Origin: Bacteroidaceae bacterium
GTDB taxonomy: Bacteria > Bacteroidota > Bacteroidia > Bacteroidales > Bacteroidaceae
Assembly (NCBI GenBank): GCA_900768625.1
Contig: CAAGDO010000202.1
Location: 1-9,588, forward strand
Direction: 5' to 3'
Length of the DNA stretch: 9,588 nt
Shown: positions 1-6,775 of the stretch, piece by piece
Numbering within the stretch: the stretch's first letter is position 1
Layout of the letters: every line of letters starts with the position of its first letter
The notes under the pieces: generated by a model
Databases searched by the model: none
What the model saw: the letters and a program-made list of their open reading frames with translations, nothing else
What the model was told of the DNA's origin: nothing
Position numbers and translations under genes: made by a program

Positions 1-88
1 AAAAACGGCCAAAAAGAAAGGTGAAGATTGAATTTAGAAGAGATAAAACTCTCAATCATATCTTCGTCAGAAAGTTTAGACGACTTCA
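1..88 (-). repeat. Partial copy of a dispersed inverted-repeat element, truncated by the window edge
   Basis: The reverse complement of this stretch aligns with 8555-8643. By hand count 79 of 89 aligned columns are identical, including one 1-base gap. The outer end carries the same terminal motif as the intact copy, TGAAGTCGTCT, with a single change soon after it. Only one arm is visible, because the rest would lie left of base 1. The outer tip (base 88) touches the stop codon of the ATPase-nuclease gene (89-91), so any read-through transcript of that gene enters the element at once. It is in inverted orientation relative to the copy at 8555-8749. No protein is encoded in it. It may be a MITE-like or REP-like repeat; the class is inference. 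Confidence 0.8.
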
Positions 89-1858
89 TTATTCTTCCAC
101 CTCATCGCAAGCCACCATTTCCGCTCCACGATATACCACCACTATTTTGTGGAGCTTGGTAGTTTTCACCGATTCTCTCACTATATCACTGGCGGCATAG
201 CGGCAGATCTGCGCGGAAGCCTCCTTGAAAAGCTGTGTAAGTTGCTCTTCGGTGGTGTTTGACTTGCAGTATTTCAATTCCACGATGTAGGAATCCAACA
301 TATCCTTGTAGATGTCACAAAGCGGAAGGAGAAAGATATCAGCATAACCACCATCGTTGTCGAGTTCCGAAATAGGACGATAAAAGCGACACTGGCTGGT
401 CATGGCAAGTGTAAAACCATGTACGAAAGCTTCCCCATTCTGTTTGTCACGCTGGGAAGAGAAACGTTTCAAGCAATCGGCGATATAATCGAAATAGGGT
501 TTGAAATCGCCATGATAGGCCAATTGGCTCTCCAATTTTCCCTTATCATAGTTTTCGTACGTCAAATCATTCTCACGATAGGTATCCAAAAGATAAGTGA
601 ACATCTGGTCACGCACCACCTCGTTGGGAATTACGAACTTGGTGGCACCATCTTGCGTACCGTCAATCGTCACCATACCGAAATAGAAAAGCAGACTAAG
701 GAAATTGTCAGGGTCGTTGATACGCTCTGCAGGGAAATTCTCATGCAGATTTCCCGTGACATATCCTTTCGTCACCAAGTCCTGAATGATACTGGCATCA
801 TGGCTGAACGACTTGTCGTGGCGGATGAGCATACGAATCTTGTCGTAGTCAATGCGAATATTGGCCTCCACCATATTTTTGGGCAAGGCATATCCGCAAC
901 GGATATAATTGTCGAGGAAGTAGAGCACCATCACCGAGTTGTACATCGTCGTCTGACCATATTTCTCCACAACGAAGCAATAGTTGTCATACCATGGTTT
1001 TATCTCCTTGATGAGTTCATCCACGGTGTGGTTAAAAGGCAACACACCAGCATAATAGCAGAACATTTCCCGCACCTCTTCCTCTGTGAATCCTGTCATC
1101 TCATTGAATTGAGGGGACAGGGAGTAATTCGTGCCGATATTGAACCCGCTAGTCAAGTCATCCATCGTCACCGGACTGACCCCCGTGACAAACACCCTGG
1201 CAAGCGTAGAGCCGGAAGCGCCCTTGATGGTGTTGAAGAACCGGCGTAAATATCCCTCGCCATGCGTCTGATTGCGATAGCGCATCAAATGCTCCTCGTT
1301 GGCAAGAATCATGTTGGTGAAGTTGTCATACTCATCGATGAAGAGATATATCTTCTGTTCTGCTTCTGCCGCTTTCTGACAAAGAAAAGCCAACTGCTCC
1401 ACGGCTCCATCCTTCAGATGCATTTCCTCTTTGGTACCGGCAGGCAAGAGATGGGAATAGACACTGCAGAAGTGGTCAAACATGATGTTGCAATGTCCGT
1501 CAAGTCCCTTTCGGTAATCATCGATACTTGCCGCAACTTCCGAGAAATTCAGATGGATGATGAGGTATTTGTTGTGTTCAGGCGTTGGATTCTCGCCAAT
1601 ATAGAGTTTGCCAAAGAGCTGCTCGAACTTATTCTTCTTGTTGATGTCATAGTAGTTTTCGAGCATGGAAAGAGTGAGGCTCTTACCGAAACGGCGAGGG
1701 CGAATGAAGAAGAAATACTTGTTGGCATCTTCTATATCCTCGATGAAAGGAGTCTTGTCCACATAGTAGCAATCCTCCATCATCACGTCTTCAAAGTTTT
1801 GCATGCCGTAAGGGATGCGTTTGCGATAAATCCGCTTCTTTCTTTCTCTTATAGCCAT
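89..1858 (-). CDS. AAA-ATPase-like protein with C-terminal PD-(D/E)XK_9 nuclease domain
   Basis: A 589-residue cytoplasmic protein with no signal peptide or membrane segment. Residues about 10-290 match the AAA-ATPase_like family (Pfam PF09820 type). The N-terminal motif is KRIPYGMQNFEDV, followed by YYVDKT, then a family-typical P-loop RPRRFGKS (53-60) and a Walker B strand YLFIDEYDNF (171-180). VTGVSPVTMDDLTSGFN (224-240) is a further block typical of the family. The C-terminal part matches PDDEXK_9 (PF08011 type). It has E476 in GEAFVHGF, D507 in GGYADIFL, the ExK pair E527/K529 in YIVELKY, and a Q550-x3-Y554 block. All expected catalytic residues are therefore present and the length is normal for the family, so it looks intact. 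Its biological role is not established; these proteins occur in many paralogous copies in Bacteroidetes. The ATG at 1858 follows GGAG closely and starts the conserved N-terminus. It is visibly more A/T-rich than its two neighbours, which fits separate acquisition. It probably has its own promoter (1876-1883). Confidence 0.93.
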   Translation of the reverse strand: MAIRERKKRIYRKRIPYGMQNFEDVMMEDCYYVDKTPFIEDIEDANKYFFFIRPRRFGKSLTLSMLENYYDINKKNKFEQLFGKLYIGENPTPEHNKYLIIHLNFSEVAASIDDYRKGLDGHCNIMFDHFCSVYSHLLPAGTKEEMHLKDGAVEQLAFLCQKAAEAEQKIYLFIDEYDNFTNMILANEEHLMRYRNQTHGEGYLRRFFNTIKGASGSTLARVFVTGVSPVTMDDLTSGFNIGTNYSLSPQFNEMTGFTEEEVREMFCYYAGVLPFNHTVDELIKEIKPWYDNYCFVVEKYGQTTMYNSVMVLYFLDNYIRCGYALPKNMVEANIRIDYDKIRMLIRHDKSFSHDASIIQDLVTKGYVTGNLHENFPAERINDPDNFLSLLFYFGMVTIDGTQDGATKFVIPNEVVRDQMFTYLLDTYRENDLTYENYDKGKLESQLAYHGDFKPYFDYIADCLKRFSSQRDKQNGEAFVHGFTLAMTSQCRFYRPISELDNDGGYADIFLLPLCDIYKDMLDSYIVELKYCKSNTTEEQLTQLFKEASAQICRYAASDIVRESVKTTKLHKIVVVYRGAEMVACDEVEE

Positions 1859-1875
1859 AGCTCCATTTTTTGTTG

Positions 1876-1883
1876 TAAAGGTA
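1876..1883 (-). promoter_or_regulatory. Candidate Bacteroidetes -7 box for the ATPase-nuclease gene
   Basis: On the minus strand this reads TACCTTTA, one mismatch from the Bacteroidetes -7 consensus TAnnTTTG. It lies about 17 bases before the ATG at 1858, which would give a very short leader. An A/T-rich tract lies upstream, but I see no clear -33 TTTG. It is on the gene side of the large hairpin at 1931-2029, which supports independent transcription of this gene. Confidence 0.4.
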
Positions 1884-1930
1884 CGCCGTTTTTTTGATTT
1901 CCGAAAAGATTACCGCGAAAAACCAAAAGA

Positions 1931-2029
1931 AACGCAGAATCCCCGTGTCATCTTCCTGTTCATAGGCTACGTCATATGGTCTGGGCGAAGCCAGGAATGA
2001 ACAGGAAAATTACACGGGGATTACGCGTT
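1931..2029 (-). terminator. Large hairpin, probable transcription terminator of the 1521-residue surface protein gene
   Basis: Bases 1931-1963 and 1997-2029 form an imperfect inverted repeat of 33-base arms with 29 of 33 positions paired by hand count. The uninterrupted blocks are AACGC, AATCCCCGTGT and TTCCTGTTCAT. The 33-base loop can form a further short GGCT/AGCC stem. In the minus direction the hairpin starts about 20 bases after the stop codon at 2051 and is followed by a T-rich run (TTTCTTTTGGTTTTT), as expected for an intrinsic terminator. The arms are much longer than a normal terminator stem, so it could also be a small palindromic repeat element that serves as a terminator here. 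Confidence 0.65.
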
Positions 2030-2050
2030 ATTGCTTATCCACAAAAGGGA

Positions 2051-5000
2051 TTATTTCACAACGACCTTCTTGCCGTTTTCGATGTAGACACCGCGCTGGA
2101 GGTGCTTACCTGCGCGCTTACCGTCGATGGAATAAACAGTTGCAGACTGTGCTGCGCCTGATTCAATCTGGCTGATGCCTTCGAGCGTGATCTGGGCCGT
2201 GGCAGGCATGGACTCACCTTCGGCATATACAGCAGTCACGGCATAGGTGTGCTGGCCGTCGGTTGAGTGGGCATCGTTGAAGGAAACAGCGGTAGCTTCG
2301 GCTGTGCCGATAAGCTTGCCGTCGCAGTAGACGTTGTATCCCTTCAGGCTACCGTTACCCGATACGTATTTCACGTCGTCGACCATGAAGACGAACGACT
2401 GCTCACCATTGGTGAAGTGGTGGATAGCGAAGTGGGTGGCACCCTCGGGAAGGGCAAATTCCACTTTCTGCCACTGACCACCGGAAACAACCATCGGTTC
2501 GCCAACAGGCTGGAACGAAGTGGTCTCCATGCCTCCCTTGCTGTAGAGCACTTCAAACTCTTCGGGGAAGTCAGTTCCGCTGTTGCTCACGTTGTTCACC
2601 CAGAAGCTGACGGTCTGTGCCTCACCCGAGAGGGCGGGACTGATCAACCAGTCGTTGCTGTCGTAGAAGGTCGTGGCACCGTCCTTCTCCGTATAGTTGT
2701 AGAAGGCAGCGAGGTACTTCTCGCCGGAGTGCGGCACGAGCGACGGGTTCTGAGCCGTCACCTCAGGTGTCCAGCTGTTGGGGTCGAAGGCCACAAAGGC
2801 GAACTTCTCACCCTGGTGGGGATAAGCCTTAGAGCTGTAGAGCGCACCGGCACCACCCTTATCGCCCTCATAGAGCGAAGTCCAGTCACCGAAGTCATCG
2901 ACGTTCCAAGAAGTGTAGCTCTCCATGTCGTCGGTCACTTCCATCGAAGCCGTGGCAGGAGCGGTCCAGTTGATGGTCACGCCACCCGTTTCGGCCGTTT
3001 CAGCGGAAACAGCGGCAGGCTTGGCCTGCGACGGGTCAACCAATTCCACTTCGGCTGAAGCCGTGTTGTCGTCGGCATTACCCTCATTGGCGATGTCGGC
3101 AACGGCGGTCAGCGTGGCCTTGCTGGTCGTGTTGAACAGGCTGGGCTCATAGTCGAAGCTGAAGGTCGTGCTCTTCATGGCTTCGAGGGTTTCCGTAGCC
3201 TGCTGAGCGGCCACTTCCTGACCATCGGCGAGGAGGCGCACAGTGTAGTTCCGGGCAGCGTTCTCACCGTTGTTCTTCACGCTCACGGTCACCTTACCCT
3301 TGTTGCCCTTGCGCAACTGGGCGGGAGCCTTGATGGAAGTCTGCAGGTCGTTGGCAAACACGTTGCTCACGTTGATGTCATCGAGGTAGAGGTTATAGGC
3401 CTTGCCACCGATGTCTGCGCGGAAGCGCACCATCACGTAAGGCAGAGACGCATAGTCCTTGAGCGAAACGGAAGCCTTGCGCCATTCGTTGGCGTCGTTT
3501 TCGGTGAGCTGTCCGTAGTCGAAGGTTGAGAGGGAATCCACAGTGCCGTCGGGCTTCTGGACTTCCACAACGAGGCGGATGTCGGAAAGCGGATCAGCGT
3601 AGTGGCTGAAGCGAACTTGAGGATTGGCAGCACCGTTGAGGAAAATCTTACCGGTGTTGAGCCAAGCCGTTTCGCGCGGAGCGGCGATGTTGAGCTTGAA
3701 GCTGCCACCGTCGTTGTCGGAAGCCATCTCGTTGGTCAGACCAAAGCCAGAGTTACCTGTCGTGTTGCCCCACCAGAAGATGCTCACCTTGCTGCCAGCC
3801 ACGTTTTCAGTGACAGGAAGGGCATAGGGCTTACCCACGATGATCGGCTCGGAAGTCGTCACACCGCTCATACCTGCCGAAGTGGCTGCTGCAAGACCGA
3901 ACACAACGGCCTGCTGGTCACCCTCGTTGGTCTTGTAGGGGATGTCGTACGACGTACCCTTCTCCACCTTGGCAAGCTGCTGGGCATAGGTGCCTTCGCT
4001 GTTCTGACCAACGGAGAAGATTTCGTACCATGCTTCTTCGGGTTTCACCACACCGCCGTTGGCACCGACAGTGCCCGTGGCCTTCCAGTCCATGCGTACG
4101 CTGGTTGTCTGGTCAGTCAGTTTCGGAGTGGCGGGGTTCTTCGGGGTGTCGATACCCACGTAGACCTTGGCGCTCACGCTGCGGCCTTCACCCTCGGTGG
4201 ACCATACGTTGACGTTGTAGGTGTTGAAGCCCTGCAGGGCCTCATCGTCGGTGAAGGTGAGTGTGGAATCCATTTTGGGCGCCTCGAAAGTGGCCACCTG
4301 CTTGCCGTCGCCGCGAACCACGTCGACACGGGAGAGTCCCGTGGTGAGGCTGTCGCCAGCCAAGGTCAGACTCGGTGTGGTGAAGCTACCGGAAGCCTTC
4401 AGTTCACCCGTGGGGTCAGCCTTCACGGTCAATGCCTTCACGGAGTCGGGCAGAGAGAGCGAAAGACCTTCGTAGACGCTCACGTTGCGCAAGTAGAGGC
4501 GGAATTCATCCTTGGGGCTAACGGCGTGGAAACCGATGTACACCTTCTGGTCCTTCTCTGAAGCAATCTCGCGGGTATACTTGTTGAACGTCGGAGAAAT
4601 GATGTCAGTGGAATCGAGCAACGTGTGGGTCATTCCCTCCACGGTGGGCGAATTGCCCCATTTCACCTCGATACGCTCATTGTAGCGGTAGCCATAAGAG
4701 CAGGCTTCGAAGGAAACGGAATAGAGCTTACCGCCATTGAACTGGATAGCCGGGGTGATGAGCCAGTCGTCACCATCATTGACACGACTATAGACGTAGG
4801 AAGCAGCCTTCAGGTCACCCTTCTCATAGAATTCCCAGCTCTTGCCATCGTTGTTGTTGTCGACGATGGTGTAGAGGGACAAGGATTTCTCGCTGTCGAA
4901 CGCTTCCGTGTAGGGCGGCACCATGGCAGCGCCGAACATACCCTTGTTGGAAGTCGACTCGGTGCTCTGGATCTTGGTGTTGACAGCCTTCACGCCGTAG

Positions 5001-6616
5001 AAATAGGGCTGCATAGGCTTGTCAGCCGGCAGGGTTTCGGTGAAGGTGGTGCCCACGTGGTTGGTGGCCACGACAGTGGAATCGGGATAGCGCGTGATGT
5101 TGTAGGTCACGTCGCCCAAATATCCGCCATGCAGGCCTTCTGTGGCAGCTGCCCAAGTGAGCGTAGCCACACCCGTTTCGGGGTCAATGCCGAGCTTCAG
5201 GTCCTGCACCGGTTTGGGTTCGTCGAAACCGACATACACCTTGTTCTTGGCCACAGGGCTGGAGCCTACTTCGTTGGCTGTCGTCACGTTGAACGTCGTC
5301 AGACCTTCGGGAACGGTCACTTCCGCCTCCACGGTTCCACCGGGAGCAACGGTGCCCGTCTTCAGGGTCTCGGTGCCGGCCACGATGGTATAGTTGAGGG
5401 TGCCGGTGAGTGCCGTGCCGTCCATGGTCTTCGTGGGCGCTGTGAAGCCCACATATCCCGTGGTCGAACCGTTGTCGAAGAGCACTTCCAGATCTGTGAT
5501 GGCCTCAGGAGCGCCGTCTTCAGCTTCCGGGGCGGGAATGGTCAGACCGTAGATGGTTTCCTGACCGGGGAAGTCGGCCACCTTGGTGGCTGCACCCGTG
5601 GTGAGGTCGACGGTGTAGAGGGCCGACTGCTTGAAGGCATCCTTGGCGGCCCAATAGAAGACACCCGTCTTCTGGTCGATTTCACCGCTCTGGCCATAGC
5701 GTCCGCCATTGGCGTCGCTCACGACCACGCCCGTGTTGCCGATCAACGTTTCGGTGCCGTCTGTGGTGCTGATCTTATAGAGGTTGCCGTCTTCGGCCAC
5801 ACCGTAGAGCACGTTGTCCTTGGTCACACCGAGGGCCACATAGGCCTTGTCTGACGTACCGAAGTCACGGCGCGTCATGGTGGCGTAGTCCACCGTTCCG
5901 AACACGTAGCCTGAAGCCTCGCTGTTGAAGAACTGGCCGTAGGTCACACCCGTGCTGGAGTTCGTGGCCGTTTCGGTGGCGATGAAGGTGGTTTCCTCCA
6001 ATTCTGTGGAACCCGTCTGCTCCATCGTCTCGGGATTGAACGTGTTGAGATAGATGAAGTAGTAGGGACCGCCCTTATACCAACGGGTCACATAGAGCGT
6101 ACCGTCCTGGAACACGGCGCCACCGTTGGCTTCCATGTAGTAGTTACCCTTCTCGCCAAGCATCTGCATGGCGATGGGCGAAGAGGCATTGAACGAATAG
6201 AAACCACGAAGGTCGTTGGTCGACCATGTGTTGGAGTAGGTCACGTTACCCCAAAGTTCGCGGCCATCGGCGGTGCGTGCAGCACTGCTCCAGGCCTTGG
6301 CCTTGACCGTGGGGGTTGCCTGAACGGCAGTCTTGCTGACGGTCGGGTTGCTGAGGTTGGCCACGTTGACGATGCCCTGCTTGCTTGAGGCAGGGGCGTC
6401 GGTCTTGATTTTCTCAAGAAGCGGATAGCGCTTCAAGGTCTGGTCGGCTTTCCGTGCATCGGGATTGTAGCGCGAGACGCTGAGGAAGCGCTGTGCTTCG
6501 GGCGTGTTGCTGGGTTTCCCGTCAGGCTTTTGGGCCGACAGACCGCTGGCCGCCAGGAAGGTCAGGCACAGGGCCGACATTCTGGTCGCTGAAAAACAAT
6601 AGTTTGTCTTTTTCAT
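2051..6616 (-). CDS. Large T9SS-secreted multidomain surface protein (choice-of-anchor J / Fn3 / CARDB-like)
   Basis: A 1521-residue secreted protein of unknown substrate, probably an adhesin or surface-binding protein. A signal peptide (1-28) has a likely cut at GLSA|QK. Residues about 118-360 contain repeated strand patterns (GTLYVTRWY, NVLYGVAEDGNLYKI) like a beta-propeller. Two Fn3-like domains follow (about 370-466 and 467-560), then a choice-of-anchor J/cleaved-adhesin jelly-roll (about 568-716; core DGDDWLITPAIQF). A second, clearly related Fn3-Fn3-jelly-roll set occupies about 722-1088 (LYLDDINVSNVF at its end). A CARDB-like domain spans about 1090-1195. A split Fn3 (about 1197-1222 and 1420-1480) encloses another jelly-roll (about 1227-1418; SNDWLISPALSG). 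The tail (about 1489-1521) with VYSIDGKRAGK, RGVYI and a basic VVVK end is a T9SS type A sorting domain. It lies downstream of the Omp28-type gene by 159 bp and shares its export route. ATG at 6616 gives the signal peptide; no strong Shine-Dalgarno is seen, as usual for the phylum. Sorting and location are well supported; the ligand is unknown. Confidence 0.95.
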   Translation of the reverse strand: MKKTNYCFSATRMSALCLTFLAASGLSAQKPDGKPSNTPEAQRFLSVSRYNPDARKADQTLKRYPLLEKIKTDAPASSKQGIVNVANLSNPTVSKTAVQATPTVKAKAWSSAARTADGRELWGNVTYSNTWSTNDLRGFYSFNASSPIAMQMLGEKGNYYMEANGGAVFQDGTLYVTRWYKGGPYYFIYLNTFNPETMEQTGSTELEETTFIATETATNSSTGVTYGQFFNSEASGYVFGTVDYATMTRRDFGTSDKAYVALGVTKDNVLYGVAEDGNLYKISTTDGTETLIGNTGVVVSDANGGRYGQSGEIDQKTGVFYWAAKDAFKQSALYTVDLTTGAATKVADFPGQETIYGLTIPAPEAEDGAPEAITDLEVLFDNGSTTGYVGFTAPTKTMDGTALTGTLNYTIVAGTETLKTGTVAPGGTVEAEVTVPEGLTTFNVTTANEVGSSPVAKNKVYVGFDEPKPVQDLKLGIDPETGVATLTWAAATEGLHGGYLGDVTYNITRYPDSTVVATNHVGTTFTETLPADKPMQPYFYGVKAVNTKIQSTESTSNKGMFGAAMVPPYTEAFDSEKSLSLYTIVDNNNDGKSWEFYEKGDLKAASYVYSRVNDGDDWLITPAIQFNGGKLYSVSFEACSYGYRYNERIEVKWGNSPTVEGMTHTLLDSTDIISPTFNKYTREIASEKDQKVYIGFHAVSPKDEFRLYLRNVSVYEGLSLSLPDSVKALTVKADPTGELKASGSFTTPSLTLAGDSLTTGLSRVDVVRGDGKQVATFEAPKMDSTLTFTDDEALQGFNTYNVNVWSTEGEGRSVSAKVYVGIDTPKNPATPKLTDQTTSVRMDWKATGTVGANGGVVKPEEAWYEIFSVGQNSEGTYAQQLAKVEKGTSYDIPYKTNEGDQQAVVFGLAAATSAGMSGVTTSEPIIVGKPYALPVTENVAGSKVSIFWWGNTTGNSGFGLTNEMASDNDGGSFKLNIAAPRETAWLNTGKIFLNGAANPQVRFSHYADPLSDIRLVVEVQKPDGTVDSLSTFDYGQLTENDANEWRKASVSLKDYASLPYVMVRFRADIGGKAYNLYLDDINVSNVFANDLQTSIKAPAQLRKGNKGKVTVSVKNNGENAARNYTVRLLADGQEVAAQQATETLEAMKSTTFSFDYEPSLFNTTSKATLTAVADIANEGNADDNTASAEVELVDPSQAKPAAVSAETAETGGVTINWTAPATASMEVTDDMESYTSWNVDDFGDWTSLYEGDKGGAGALYSSKAYPHQGEKFAFVAFDPNSWTPEVTAQNPSLVPHSGEKYLAAFYNYTEKDGATTFYDSNDWLISPALSGEAQTVSFWVNNVSNSGTDFPEEFEVLYSKGGMETTSFQPVGEPMVVSGGQWQKVEFALPEGATHFAIHHFTNGEQSFVFMVDDVKYVSGNGSLKGYNVYCDGKLIGTAEATAVSFNDAHSTDGQHTYAVTAVYAEGESMPATAQITLEGISQIESGAAQSATVYSIDGKRAGKHLQRGVYIENGKKVVVK

Positions 6617-6659
6617 GCGGTTGATGTTTATGATGGGGTGTTTGAAATCATAAGAAGAG

Positions 6660-6667
6660 CAAAAGTA
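6660..6667 (-). promoter_or_regulatory. Candidate -7 box for the 1521-residue surface protein gene
   Basis: The minus strand reads TACTTTTG, an exact match to TAnnTTTG, about 43 bases upstream of the ATG at 6616. It lies in the 159-bp gap after the Omp28-type gene, so the large gene can probably be transcribed on its own. No convincing -33 TTTG is seen at the usual distance. The rest of the gap (6668-6775) holds only a weak 5-bp stem and no clear terminator, so read-through from the upstream gene remains possible. Confidence 0.5.
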
Positions 6668-6775
6668 CGCATTTCCTTCTCTTTTGAACAGAATTCCGAT
6701 TCATCTTTGACGAATAGCGGGATTTCATGAACGAAAGGATAAGCTTTGCCATTTCCGTCGTTTCTCCCGGAAGGC

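Noticed and set aside
419..1897. Plus-strand open frames opposite the ATPase-nuclease gene
   Set aside because: The opposite strand carries all ATPase and nuclease motifs in one uninterrupted frame, so these are shadows.
3602..5854. Long plus-strand open frames (e.g. 3602-4561 and 4625-5854) opposite the surface-protein gene
   Set aside because: They are antisense to a gene with a clear signal peptide, known domains and sorting tail. Their translations show no recognisable motif and arise from the codon bias of a G/C-rich gene.
6753..6772. Terminator after the Omp28-type gene
   Set aside because: Only a 5-bp TTCCG/CGGAA stem with a 10-base loop is present, and there is no T run after it in the minus direction.
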